Translations under genes and position numbers: made by a program
Part shown: one piece after another, positions 1-12,270 of the stretch
Numbering within the stretch: the stretch's first letter is position 1
How the letters are laid out: each line of letters starts with the position of its first letter
Notes under the pieces: generated by a model
Told to the model about the DNA's origin: nothing
What the model saw: the letters and a program-made list of their open reading frames with translations, nothing else
Database searches by the model: none
Assembly: GCA_013398015.1 (NCBI GenBank)
Contig: VZRR01027747.1
Location: 62,001-126,000 of the forward strand
Source of the DNA: Oreocharis arfaki
Taxonomy: Eukaryota > Chordata > Aves > Passeriformes > Paramythiidae
Length of the DNA: 64,000 nucleotides
Reading direction: 5' to 3'

Positions 1-1068
1 TGTGATTATCTAATACACATCCTAAAATATATCTATGGAGAGTCTTGTTGTCTCCTTGCAATAAATGTTTCACCAGGTTTGTTTCTCTTCCTATTTAAAG
101 GCAACAAGGTACCAATGTTTAGTGAATATATAATCCTCTGGCTGCCCTCAATCCACCACAGACAACTGTTGAGCTTTTTTTGCAACCCTTAAATAAAGAA
201 GCAAATTGTTTTTCAGGAAGGAAATTATTATACACTTAAAGATTCATAACTTTTAAGATCACAGAAGTAAAAAACTGTAGTACTTCTTAAGATGTCCAGC
301 CATTTGCACCGTTTTTTATGTTTTTCAAAGTTTCACATGAATTCACAAATTAGATTTCTTTTTTTTTTTTTAATTACTTGTTTTTCTACTGGCTAGCAGC
401 TCTCAAAAAAGCTGCATAAACAGAATGGAACTTAGGTGATATTACTTCTGAGATGGAATAGGTATAATTCATATATTGCTCTTTAGCACTACACCATAGC
501 AGTGTGCAGCTATGAAATTTAACAGTTTGCTGGAAATTTCCTAGAAAACCAATAGTTATGGACAGATGCTGAATTTGATTTTAAATCAATCAAAATCAAA
601 TCATGTCATGAGACTAGTTCTTACTTTGTACTAAAGAAATTAGTGGTGAAATGAACAAAATTAGGCGGAAAAATAAATTGAATGTCTTGATTTCTTTATT
701 TCTAAAGCAATTCCAAAAACCTGTGAAGTTTGACATAGACAAATATTGCACTTCATGTGCAAAAATTAACTACCTGATGAGCCACAAGAATAAATATGTA
801 ATTAAGAATAAAAGAGCAATCAGCTCTACCATGAAGAGGCTGCTCTTGCCTCTAAGTGAAGAACTGAGAAATATGCTATATCAGTAGCTCTAATATCTCA
901 TGATTGCATCTCTAATCCTACAAGAAATTGTTCACTTGCTATAATTAGTACCAGAATCTCCTAGACAAGCTGTCAAACTATTTACATTTGCCTCACTTTA
1001 GCTTATTATTTCCAGTACAGTTATTAGTCCTTTGTTGCCAAAAATGAGTGTTCAATATACATGGGGAA
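1..1068. other. AT-rich non-coding stretch, no confirmed gene
   Basis: No recognisable gene or repeat is seen. A T-tract lies near 358-372. The only item of note is the open frame ending at 887, listed separately as a possible terminal exon. The rest looks like ordinary intronic or intergenic vertebrate DNA. Confidence 0.6.
708..887 (+). other. candidate terminal coding exon (unconfirmed)
   Basis: Seen: a pyrimidine-rich stretch ending in AG at 706-707 is a good splice acceptor. The sequence after it is open for 59 codons and ends in TAG at 885-887. The peptide is basic, with a CxxC pair (KYCTSC) about 17 residues in, followed by a lysine-rich middle and a C-terminal LSEELRNMLYQ. The frame extends upstream of the acceptor to an ATG at 651, so a single-exon reading is also possible. 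I do not recognise the family, and no clear poly(A) signal follows closely. In AT-rich DNA such a frame can arise by chance. Confidence 0.15.
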
Positions 1069-1076
1069 CATGAGAT

Positions 1077-1088
1077 TAGCTCAGCTGG
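1077..1088 (+). promoter_or_regulatory. Pol III A box inside the SINE
   Basis: TAGCTCAGCTGG fits the tRNA internal A-box pattern without mismatch at the conserved positions. It belongs to the tRNA-Ile-like head of the SINE. Confidence 0.6.
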
Positions 1089-1121
1089 TCAGATCATGCT
1101 GTTAATAATGCCAGGGTTGTG

Positions 1122-1131
1122 GTTTTGATCC
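1122..1131 (+). promoter_or_regulatory. decayed Pol III B box inside the SINE
   Basis: GTTTTGATCC sits where tRNA-Ile has GGTTCGATCC. The central CG has become TG, and one further G is T. The box is probably weak or dead, consistent with an old, inactive SINE copy. Confidence 0.5.
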
Positions 1132-1207
1132 CTTCACAGGCCATCCACTTAAGAGCTGACTTCGACAACCCTTGTGGGTCCCTTCCAATGCAGAATATTC
1201 TGTGATT

Positions 1208-2386
1208 AGTTCTGTTATATCTAAGAATAAAAACGAAGCTTTTTCCTTACCAAGTGCCGGTTAATCCCAAATTACCACAGAGAGAAAAACAAATAAAACA
1301 GAGGTCCCCGTTAACAGTGAGAGGGACAGTATCTCCCTTTACAGTTTAAGCTGCAGAACAGCAGAATCAGAAACTTTTCTCAGGTGCTTATATTTCAGCT
1401 TCAGTTACTCCATGGCCATATCTTTCGTATTTTGCTACAGCAAACTTCTCTACAGTGCCACCTGTCCCCTTCCCTTCCCCCAACCCCCAGCTTCCAGGTC
1501 AAGAAGAAAGAGAACAAAAATTAGACTAGAAGCAAGTCTGTAAAGTTGTGTAAGCTAAAAAATTGCCAAAAGAAAGCAAAAGAAAAGCTGTAGCAGGAGA
1601 GATAAGTGGTCTACTTAGTCCAATACTGTGAAAAATCACAAAAAGCAGGTGCTCAGGCAACAGCGCTAGAAAAGTCACACAGAAATATTTGTGTAGAACC
1701 TCATCCCATCCTCAAGCAACTCCTAACTCAAGAACTTCTTAGCAGATTCTGTATTAAACAGATCTTGACATACTTATCTACCGTGAACATGCCTATATCT
1801 GCTTAAACGTGCAAAAGCTTTTGGCATCTGCAATAGCCTGCAGTTTTCCACCATCATTACACAGATATGTCACCTAAAACTCTTTCTGCTTTGAGAAAAA
1901 AAACAGATACTTTTATAGACAAAGTGCATAATGAACTTGTATAATACTCAAGCTGCAGCTGTTTTGTGAAACTGCAGCTACGGAAGACTTCTGCGTCTTG
2001 CAATTGGGTTGTGGGTTGTTTTTTGTTTGTTTTTACAATGTACCCATCAGTATCTTCATATTTAAAGGTGTACTAATAAATAATGTCGGCTAAAATACTC
2101 TCACAAAGCACTGGGGATTAATTCAGTATTTGAGTAAATACCAATACAAATTCCATGCAGATTAGTTCAGCTTTCTCTTACAGCAGTATCTCAGCAGCTC
2201 AGTCACTCACCCTGGAGCAGCAGCAAAAGGCAAGGCTGGTATGAAGCCTGTCAGTGTTAGGGCACCTAAGAGACCAGCTGAAATTACACACGTGAAGATG
2301 TTGCTGCCACCACAAAGTTTTGGCTACGGAATATATTAGGAACTTCAGCAAACTAGTCTTATCCTTTATATGAGTACACTAACATA
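1208..2386. other. non-coding stretch, nothing recognised
   Basis: AT-rich sequence between the SINE and the first CR1. It has a C-rich patch near 1460-1495 and a GT-rich patch near 2009-2035. No repeat, RNA gene or convincing exon is seen. Confidence 0.6.
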
Positions 2387-2888
2387 GAGTCACAGAATGG
2401 CCTAGGTTGGACAGGATCTCAATGATCATCTAATTCCAACCCTCCTGCCATAAGCAGGAACACCTTCCACTAGATCTGTCTGCTAAAAGCTACATTCAGC
2501 CTGGCATGAACACTTCCAGGAAGCAGGGACCACCAGCTTCCCTGGGCAGCCTGTTCCAGTGCCTCAGCACCCTCACAGTAATGAATTTCTTCCTGAGATC
2601 TAATCTAAACCTACTCTCGTTCAGTTTGAAGCCATTCCTCTTGTTCTGTCACTACATGCCTGAGCAAACAGTCTCTCTCCATCTCTCTTCAGGTACTGGA
2701 AGGCTGCAATGAGCTCACTCCAGAGCATTCTCTTCTCCAGGCTAAACAATCCCAATTCTCCCAGCCTTTCCGCACGGGAGAGGTGCTCCGTCCCTCTGAC
2801 CATCTCAGTGGCCCTCCTCTGCACTTGCTCCAGCAGGTCGATGTCCTTCCTGTACTGGGAACCCCACAGCAGGATGCAGTACATTCCA
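2387..2888 (-). mobile_element. CR1 LINE, 5'-truncated, 3' part
   Basis: On the minus strand this is the last 0.5 kb of a CR1 non-LTR retrotransposon. The frame from 2884 down to 2621 encodes the C-terminal end of the reverse transcriptase ORF, with the family signatures VQRRAT, LGELGLFSLEKR, LIAAFQYLK and ACSDRTRG, uninterrupted over 87 codons. The conserved CR1 3' untranslated end continues to about 2387, where the plus strand shows the reversed tail (GTCACAGAATGGCCTAGGTT). The 5' truncation is typical of CR1 target-primed reverse transcription. It cannot make an active enzyme because the palm domain is absent. Confidence 0.95.
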
Positions 2889-5490
2889 TCTTGGTCTGTA
2901 CATAAATAAAATTAAAAATGCCTAATTTTCAATGACAGACATTACTCAACTCTTCTCTTACATTTTGAAGTAGACTGAGCACAAAGTTAGGCTGGAAACA
3001 AACATGTAAATAAAAATTTAAGACTGTGTTGTGCTCTCGAGAATCTAACAAGGCCTTGAAAGCTCAGCATCATCATTCTGAATTAACAGTTCATGGAAAG
3101 CAAACTGGGAAGCCCACATCCAAAATCTTTTAAAAAACCCCAAATTTTTCTTCCACAAAGGGATTAAAGAAAAGAAGTAATTACAGCAAGCTGCTCCCCA
3201 TGTTCCCCTTTAAGAATACAACACAGCCATGGCAATTCCCCTGTGAACCCTTTTGGATGAAGTCTGATAGTGATGCTCTTTGGAAGATCAGAGAGAGACA
3301 TGAAGGCAGATATGTAGCATGTATTCACAGCATGATGTATAGTACAATCACAGTTCTTGTCACACACAAAAGAATCCTGATAGAATTATGATAAACAAAC
3401 AGAAACCCTGAGAAAATAAAGTAACAAACAAAGAAGAAAAAAAATCCTTCTGAGAAAAGCAAGCTCAAATAATATTTGTAACAAGAACTAACCGTTCTAA
3501 AATATTCATTGAAACAAGTCAGCATTCTTTATTAATGGCAACAGAACTTCACACTTCCAGTGAAATACTGGAAATGACTGATGTGAAATACTCACATCAT
3601 CTCATATTCGGCAATATAGGAAAACAAATAATTTCACTAAAAATAAAGGAGATTAAATTTGTTTTGTCACATCTAAAAACACAGAATGATGACACTCATC
3701 TTAACTCTGGCAAAATGAAATGATTTCACATGTAGATTGCTACCCAGGCTGAAAGAAAAACTGCAACTCAGGCTCAACACTGTGTAAGTACAGCAAATCA
3801 GCCCATGGAATTGAAACAGCAAGTACAATGCATGTCTCTATGAGCAGCAGTGTTAAATAGCTAACCAAGTTAACCCAGTCCTACCCTGGAACCTGTTCAA
3901 AAACAGATTCCGAGAACAGCAAGTAAACCTGGTACAGCTTGTCCTGAACACTGAAAAAATTCTCACAACTAGAAAAAAAAAATGAGCTTTAAAGTACTAA
4001 AGAAATGAATGAGAACTGCATAATAAAACATAAGGAAAATTTGATTTCACGACTCACAAAGAAAACTGGAACTTAATGAAAAATCAGCAATTTTTTCCTT
4101 TACTGTTAGGCTGACATCAATTATACTCCTTTCGTTTTCCTTACTCTTCAAATTTAGGTTTGACACTGTAGATGCAGCCTGCATGACTATTAAGAAGAAT
4201 ATCCAAATTCTTAATTATTTGAATTTTGTACAGTTTTGCCTAAATTTGTGGAATTACAAATTTTGGAAGCAAAGACTGCAGACTATTTTATCTTTATGTT
4301 ATTAGGTAAGGAAAAAAAAAAGGATGAAGCTGGGCATGTTGAATATGCATTTGGTAAGTAATTCTCCATACAACTCTTTTAAATTCATTAGCACAAAGAA
4401 GGAAATTTAAAAGACAAATTGTTAATCAGCGTTCAATGCTTAAACACACACATCAATAAAAGTAAAAAGTCTTCCCAGTAGAAAACTCCGGAGAATTAAT
4501 AAAAAAATCCTTGTTTACATGTTTCAGTAATACTCCTTGCAGTTTACTACTGCTTTTCTTTCTCAGAACATGTAACAAAATTGAAAATGGCTGCAATTCA
4601 ACAAAAACTAAGGAATAGTTAATCTGTGCATTCTCATTATTGCTACCGTTTTCTTAATAAACCTGTTGTAAACCAGCTGTAAATGCAATACTATAAAATC
4701 TCAAAGATTTTAGTCCCTACATAACAATCTTTGATATAAACACTCATCCATGACGACGACAAATACAGTGATTTGCCTAATTAGAAACCATATTAATTTA
4801 AATGAATGCTAAATATTTGCCAAGCTCTTAACTATTAAGGTGAACAGAATGTAGAAGTTCCTAAAATGTACATCCCCAAATAATTAATGCTTACCATGGA
4901 GACTGTGGAGACTAAAAGTTCCTTTGCAGGATTAGAAAAAAAATGACGTATTTGCATAAATACTTTACTAGGTACATTTTTCAAATACATTACTAACAGC
5001 TATTGTAAGGGGGGAAAAAAAAAGCCTTTGTAATATTGTAGCTCTGAAAGAGAATTTGAAATGTATAGCAAACCCAAAAGAATTTGCTGAGAAGCTGATA
5101 AACAATTCTATGGCAATTCTTTTGTTAACTTAGTCTTAAGCACTGGGTGTATTTCGCTGATTTTAAATAAACTGTCTCACCATGCAGACTATTAATCAGC
5201 ATCTTTCCTTTTCCTCTGGCCCTCTAAAAGAGACTCCAGAAACAAATGTTTAACATTCTTTTGTACTAAAACCAAAAAGACATTCTCCAAGAACAGCTAA
5301 CATATCCTTTTTGAGACCACATGTTAGGCTGTTGGATTTTTTGATTTAAAAGATTTTATTAGCAAAATACTACTTTGAGTATAGATGGCCTCTATATTTT
5401 AGTATTTCAGCACCATTTGGGTTACAGCTGTCAAGTCACATTTAAGCCCAAATGAAATGTGCAACAAATTTACATTAATCTGGGAATATT

Positions 5491-5511
5491 AACTCCTGTT
5501 GAACAGGAGTT
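5491..5511. repeat. near-perfect 21-bp palindrome
   Basis: AACTCCTGTT and AACAGGAGTT are perfect 10-base inverted arms separated by a single G. Such a short spacer favours a palindromic protein site or cruciform over an RNA hairpin. It may be chance. Confidence 0.6.
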
Positions 5512-5527
5512 TTTAAATTAGTATATT

Positions 5528-5550
5528 AACTGTATTATTAAAATACAGTT
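5528..5550. repeat. inverted repeat, 9-bp arms
   Basis: AACTGTATT (5528-5536) and AATACAGTT (5542-5550) are perfect inverted arms around a 5-base A/T loop. It lies 16 bases downstream of the palindrome at 5491-5511. Confidence 0.5.
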
Positions 5551-7893
5551 TAAACAGAGATGAACAGAACTAGAGCATTTAACTTAGTAGACACTCCTAA
5601 CCAGTCCTTTTGGCTTCAAAACATGACCCTAAATGGCACAACCCATTAAGTTTCATTTTAGTTAAATATTGAACAAATAAAATATTTAAAGCAAATTTTA
5701 AATGAAGTGACAGCATTCTCAGCTTTTTACATCCAAAAAATGGAAAGCCTGCAATAGGCTTTTTTTACAGACATGCCTGCAATACTCTTTCTGTTGATAA
5801 GTCCTGTCTTTGAAAGAGGTTTTGTTTATGCAACAGGTTTAACTATCTGCCTGGGTAAAAATAATATTACAGGTAATGATGATTATTAATAGAAAGTTTG
5901 CAACTTTTTCAGCTGGGAAGTCTTAAATGCACAAATCTCCATCACCCCCTTGCCCTCCTGGTGAGCTGCACCTAACACCTGGAAGTAAGAGGACTGTAGA
6001 CATTGTTCCAAGAACAAGAGAGCACAGAATATTTTGCAGTAGTGGCGCTGTTGAAGGCTCCTTGGAACTCAATTTGACCTTTTCCATCTGGAGGTACTGG
6101 GCAGAATACATCACAGGAGATAGCCCATAGTGAGCTTACACCACTAATAAATAAAAGCTATGAATCAGCAAACTCTGTTAACAGAGAAAGTAATTGCTAT
6201 GAACCATAAAGATTTAAAATTAATACATGGTTGCCTTTTAATTATTCGTTGCTCCAAGTTAAATGACCTCTGCTCGCACTGCATCACAACATATTTAAGG
6301 AATTTAATTAAAATAATATTTTATCTTAATATTTGAGAACACAATTTTTTCAGATTCCTTTCAACAAAATGCTACATGGGCACATGGGAAGTATATACAA
6401 AAATAGATTTTTGTCTCATTTTTGGTTCTATATATAAAATTTTTGTCTGTTTGTTAGACATCTAAATCTGAGCCCTTCAAGTCATAGTGGACTAATGTAT
6501 TTCAGACAGTGAATAAAAGCAAACTATACCTAAGTATTTTTTTAACATATAATTAAATGATTTAACAATAATTACATACTCACATTAGCATAATAGGATC
6601 ATTGTCAAGACAGCTGCTTAACAAAATTCGAAGCAGACAAGGTAATATTACACGTTTATATAGATGGCCACTTATTTTACAATTAAAGCTGAATTTAATC
6701 AAAGTCACTTATTTTAGAGTTCAAAGAAAGCTGTCTACCTGCCTTCCAGTCCAAAAAAAAAATTAACAAATACCATAAATTAAGGACGCATGAGGAGCAA
6801 GGGTGAAGGAGCAGAGCTTACAGCTAATGTTTGCAATGAGATACACCCTCCCCTGCCTCAAGAAGGGAAAAAAAAAATCAGGAAATCTTTAGCTCAGGTA
6901 TTTCCAGCACTTTTGAAGGAGATAATTATTTCAATGTGCCAAAATACAATACTGCAGATGTTTTTTTAAGCAAAGACTGTTAAATTTTTGTCCTTGTAAG
7001 ACCATTAGCTCATGTTTTTGGCAGAAGTAGTTGCTGTTCCAGTTCTGTTTCTGGTTGCAGATCAGCTAGCTAATAACGCAAGAAAACAGAAAATTTTCTT
7101 TGCTTTTGCACAATCTGCAAAGCAGCTAGGCCAGTTATGCCTGTAATGTACTTACAATCCCAGCACTACTGAACTATTAAAGGAGAATTTGGCCATCACA
7201 CAAGGTACATGGTGTTGTACTCAGTACCATAACACTGTTGTTTTTACAGCTTGTAGTCCAGTCCCTCTCCTGTGTATTCAGTCCAGATGCTTCTACATCT
7301 GGGGCATACTTTCCCCTTGGATGTAGCTAGTTTTGCTATTTTTAATGCAAAAGAAGGGCATGACTTACAGGAGTACTAATGAAAGGCTGAAGGTGAAATT
7401 CTGAAGAGGTCTGATTTCCTCAATAAGTCAATAATTGACTTACAGAAGTAAACGACAGTAATAGAATACATTGTGCATTTCCAGACCGATTTGTAAAACA
7501 CACTGGTGAGCAGGGCGGGGGAGAAACTGCCTGTCTCAGTCATGCAAAGTAACAAAGTGCAGTCAAGATTCAGTACAGCTACCACAAATTTCCAACCAAA
7601 GATAAAGTCAAAATGATTCACTCCTTTAAATGACCTGTTGATACTCAGCCTCTGAAGCTTGGGTTTTGATTTTCTGCTTTCTTACAAAGCATCTGCAGTA
7701 CAGTTAGCATCTTATTAAAAAAGATATTGAATAATTATTTTAAATGTATGTTTTATAATAATTATTTCTATAGTGATTTGGACAATATAAGGAAAATCTG
7801 ATTCAAACCTCAGGAGAAGAGGAACAAAATAGCTTTCTGTATTTGCTGGACCTTCCTTCCACAATGTCTTCTGGAGTTCACAAAACATGAATA

Positions 7894-7987
7894 CTTCTTC
7901 TCTCCTCTCCCTTTCCCTCTCTCCCTCTCTATCTCTCTCCCTCCCTTCTTTCTTTCCTCCCTATCTCTTCTTCCCCCCTTTCCCCCC
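7894..7987 (+). repeat. polypyrimidine (CT-rich) low-complexity tract
   Basis: About 94 bases are nearly all C and T on the plus strand, interrupted only by A at two places, and followed directly by AG. It is a diverged CT/CCT simple repeat. Mirror-symmetric polypyrimidine tracts can form triplex DNA; that property is inferred. No flanking open frame makes the terminal AG a credible splice acceptor. Confidence 0.85.
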
Positions 7988-7989
7988 AG

Positions 7990-9034
7990 TATATCAGAAG
8001 TTCAGCTCAGGTCAATTACACAATGACTCAAGTACTAAAGCATTTCTTTGATTGCCACCCACATGACCGATCCACTTTGAAGAGTCCTCACATCTAGTCC
8101 TTATAATCCTCAGTCTCTTTCTTATAACTGTAGTACTTGTGGCAGCAGGAATGAAATGTTTTGTACCTACTATTTTGAAGTGGTCCTTAGATGTAAGATG
8201 TAAAAAGCAGCATTTTTCCAGTGCAGCTGGCAGGATGCACAGAGAAGCGCTAAAAAGACAGATCCAGTGCCCCCTTCTGCTGCTATCCTATGGAGGTCAT
8301 CTTGGCTGGCTTTGATTAAAAGAAAAATGCAGTTCTACCATTCAAAAGAACATGGTTGCTGAGAAGAGATGTTAAGCACAAGAGACCTCTGGTGTACGCA
8401 CTGAAAGTTTACCATGACTCTCATCAGATATATTATTTAAAATGTTATCAGATAGCATTGAACAAATACGGCTACTAGTGAAAAGAAAATTACATAGGTA
8501 ATTTATAGCTTTATAGTGATAATTCATATTTTAATACTGAGACCTATTATTCTAGAGCCAGAACTTTCCTTTCTGGCAAAGCAAATGTAAGTCGCAAATG
8601 TAGACACCTGGGGTTCAGACGCACAAAATGGACTGGAATGCCAAGGTAAAAAGCATATCTTTCTGACACAAGAAAGTGCTGCAAAATATGTGAAAACTAT
8701 GATCTGTGTTTGAAAAATAAAGCAATCCTGAAATGACTACAGAAAGATAAGTATTGCAGATTATTTTAAAGTTTCAAACGAACATTACAAAAAATACTAT
8801 GGACTTGCACCTAATTTTTTAAAGGCATAAGAAATATTTTGACAAGGTTCAGTCAAAAGAACTGTATTTACTTAAGTTCTGTAAGTCACGAGACATTAGG
8901 CAGTTTGAAAAGAGAGAACCCTTTATACACAGCTAGGTAGGTTGCATATTCCTGGTGAGAACTAAGACATTTATTTTGGGCTAGATGTAACATAGTGAAG
9001 ATGATCAATCAGGGATAAGGAAAATTTAACATTA
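7990..9034. other. non-coding stretch, nothing recognised
   Basis: Ordinary AT-rich sequence between the CT tract and the large CR1. No recognisable gene or repeat. Confidence 0.55.
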
Positions 9035-10553
9035 AATTAAATCCTGTGAGTTCTTAGGGAAGTGGTAGATGAAATTGATATGCCCCTATCCATCATACTT
9101 GAAAAATCATGGCAGTCAGGTGAAGTTCCTGATAAAAAAGGGAATCATAAGCCACGTTTTTAAAAAGGAGCAACTGGAAGACCTAGGATGTATAGAGCAG
9201 TCATTCTTACCTCTGTGCCAGGCAAGATTATGAAGCAGATTCTCCTGGAAACCATGCTAAGGCACACGGAAAACAAAGAGGTGACTGGGAAGAGCCAGCA
9301 CAGCTTTACAAAGGGGGACTCACACCTGGTGACCTTCTGTGATGGAGCTACAGCACTGGTGTATAAGAGAAGAGCACCTGACACTGTCTACCAGTATTTA
9401 TGCAAAGCTTTGGACATTGTGTCACATGATATCCTTGCCTCTAAATTGCAGAGACATTGATTTGATGGATGGACCACTTGGTGGATAAACAATTGGCTGG
9501 ATGGCTGCATGGAAAGAGCTGTGGTGAACAGCTCTTTGTGCCCATGGTGACCAGTGACCAGTGGTGTCCCTCAGGGTCAGTACTGGGGCCAATACAGTTC
9601 AACACCTTTGCTGGTGACAGGGACAGTGGCATCGAGAGCATCCTCAGCAAGCTCCCTGATGACACCAGGCTGTGTGGGGCAGGTGACACACTGGAGGGAA
9701 GGGATGCCAGCCAGAGGGACCTTGGACAGGCTTGAAAAGTGGGACTGTGTGAACATCAAGAAGTTCAACAAAGTACCAGTGCAAGGTCCTATACCCCGGT
9801 CATGGCAATCCCAGTCACACCCACACGCCAGCAGAGGAGTGACTGAGAGGGGCCCTGTGGGGAAAGACCTGGGGGTGATGGTTGATGGAAAACTCAACAT
9901 GAGCCAGCAGTGTTTGCTCACAGCCCAGAAAGCCAAACATGTCCTGGGCTGCACCAAAAGCAGCGTGGGCAGCAGGGTGAGGGAGGGGATTCTGCCCCTC
10001 TGCTCTGCTCTGCCCTGCTCTGGAGAGACCCCACCCGCAGAGCTGTGTCCGGTTCTGGTGTCCCCAACATAGGGAAGACATGGGAACGTTGGAGAATGTG
10101 CAGAGTGGGGACATGAAGTCAATAAAGGGGCTGGAGCACATCCCCTACAAAGCCAGGCTGAGAGAGTTTAGGGCTGTTCTGCCTGGAGAAGGGAAGGTTG
10201 CATGGAGACCCCACGGCAACCTTGCAGTATCTGCAGGGGCCTGCAGGGAAGCTGGAGAGGGACTCTTGATCAGGAACTGTAGTGACAGGACAAGCAGTAA
10301 TGGGTACAAACTGAAAGAGAGCAGGTTTAGATAAGATGTTAGGAGAAAATTCTTCACTGTGAAGGTAGTGAAACCTGGAACAGGTTGCTCTCCTGTGGAA
10401 ATTGGGGATGGTCCATCTCTGGTCATGCTCAAGGCCAAGTTGGATGTGGCTTTGAGCAACCTTGTCTAGTGGAAGGTGTCCCTGCCATGGCAAGGGAGTT
10501 GGAACTAGATGATCTTTAAAGTCTCTTCCAACCCAAACCATTCTCTGACTCTA
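9035..10553 (+). mobile_element. CR1 LINE, about 1.5 kb, with broken reverse transcriptase
   Basis: This is the longest repeat in the window. From about 9035 it follows the CR1 ORF2 reverse transcriptase in order: PLSIILEKSW and SGEVP near 9085-9140, LTSVPGKIMKQILLE near 9210-9255, LCKALDIVSHDIL near 9400-9440, GSVLGP near 9573-9592, then the catalytic region at 9652-9663, KDLGVMVDGKLNMS near 9865-9904, and the C-terminal SDRTSSNGYKLKE near 10282-10316. The 3' UTR ends near CTCTGACTCTATAA at 10553. The coding path crosses all three frames with stops, so several frameshifts have killed it. The FADD/YADD box reads LPDD: both aspartates remain but the hydrophobic-Ala pair is lost. The endonuclease domain and 5' end are missing. 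It is an old, 5'-truncated fossil. Confidence 0.95.
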
Positions 10554-12270
10554 TAAATAAGATTTATATTCTAGAGATATAATTCTGTACATTTAAATTA
10601 CTACCAGCAAATACTTCATTGGTACAAGATTAGTAGTACTATTGCTATTTAATATCTGTGGACTGTGATGGTGACACACACCAACTACCTTCTTAAGGAA
10701 AAGTACTAAGGAAAACGTCAGGAGATAAAAACCCTCAGCCTTAATGTACAAGCAAGGATCATAGCTATTTGTACTCTTCGTAACATCTATGCAGTTAAAA
10801 CAAAAGCAGCTTTGCAAATCACCACAAACATTGTTAAGTGTTTACATTCTCCTCATCTCTTTCATATGCATTTTTATGCAAGTGTTGTTATATGCATATA
10901 TGCACTACTACATTCTATTTTACACCTGCGATCAATATTTGTAATATATCCAGGTAACCTGGTGACCACTGAACTTAGTTTTTTCTTTCCTCTAAGTTAG
11001 TAAAATCCAAGGGTTAAATTACATTTTTAGCCTAATAGTCACAATAGTGGCCTTTTTGCACTGATAAAACCACTACAAAAAAAAAAAAAAAGGGTCCACT
11101 GATGATGCCCCTCCCCATGCTTACAGCAGGGAGTTCTGTTGCTCTTGATACCTCCTAAAGTATTTTTAAGATCAAATATTTCCCCCTTATCCAGATAACG
11201 AAGTGTAAAAACAACATGATGATACTGCAAAAGCAAAGCCATTAGGTCCTTGAACATGCTCCCATGCATTCAGAGGTATTGCAGAAGTATAAATAATACT
11301 TTTTTTTTTTAAACAGAAAAATAAAATCACAGTTGCTTTGAATGTAATTGCAACCTATTCACATACTCCACAGGTTATCTTAAAGGAGATCACAGAAAAT
11401 AGGAGTCTGCCCAGCGGATTCTAATTTCAATAGCTCTGCTATTGATGTAACGGCTGTGTTAACTCAGGAAATGAGCTCCATCTTTATGTGGCACTGTTTT
11501 TCTCTTAACTATTTATTTCTCATCCATTTAGATTCTATGCTCTGGAACAAGGGTTACATTTCTCATATGCAATGCTCCCTGCAAAATGTGCGCTACTTTT
11601 TATTATTATTCTGCTACAGTACTGCAGAGCAGAATGTTTTTGGCTAATCTTGCTGGCTAATAGGTTCTCTGTACGGTAGGATAAATATAACACTTACTGT
11701 CAAGTACAAAGTGTAGATGTTCTAAAATTCAGACACCCTTTTCATTGACATTTACTTGCAACATATGCACTGAGACATTTATTTAAAAAAAAAAAAGACA
11801 ACAACCAACAACAAAACAAAACACTCAAAATTCCCTAAATCTAATGACATATTGGGGAGTTATTTTTTAGATAACATCTATTGTAAGCTATTGTGGAAAT
11901 TACATGTTTTCAAGAGCCAGGTGTAACATATTAGGTTATATAAGACTAAAAGTCTCCATGGCAATTCTGAACACGTCAAACCATTCATGACCACTGATCA
12001 GTACACCCAGCACTACTTGGGTCTTACACCTTGCTCATATTCAAACATTATTCATATCTGACTAAGAAGTGATTCAAACCACTTGTCCAAGAACCCAAAC
12101 TTCAAGAATAAAGAAGGATCACTTTTTTTCTTTTTTTTAAGAAATCCAAAATAGATATACACATTAATTGAAACATTAAATATTCCCCTGCACAAGAGCT
12201 GTAGTTCACACAGGAACAGAGTTTATAAAACCTCTTACAGAAGATGGATATGGATAAGGGTGAGAAGAAG

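Larger units (their letters stand above)
1069..1207 (+). mobile_element. tRNA-Ile-derived SINE with CR1-like tail (TguSINE1-type)
   Basis: The first 75 bases track a tRNA-Ile(AAU) gene. They contain an A-box-like TAGCTCAGCTGG, an anticodon-arm region reading TTAATAATGCC, and a T-arm reading GTTTTGATCC, which ends in GGCCA at about 1143. The tail (AAGAGCTGACTTCGACAACC onward, ending near AATATTCTGTGATT) matches the 3' end typical of avian CR1. A tRNA head on a CR1 tail is the structure of TguSINE1, a passerine SINE thought to be mobilised by CR1 enzymes. The copy is diverged, including a CpG-to-TpG change in the B box, so it is old. No clear target-site duplication is visible. Confidence 0.85.
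2889..7893. other. long AT-rich stretch without genes
   Basis: Apart from the hairpins at 5491-5550 I see no repeat family, RNA gene or supported exon. Open frames here (for example 3200-3391 and 5927-6130) are short, overlap frames on the other strand and show no family signature. Confidence 0.6.

Noticed and set aside
9577..10141. Long minus-strand open frames of 181 and 108 codons
   Set aside because: They are the antisense shadow of the CR1 reverse transcriptase on the plus strand, in GC-richer sequence.
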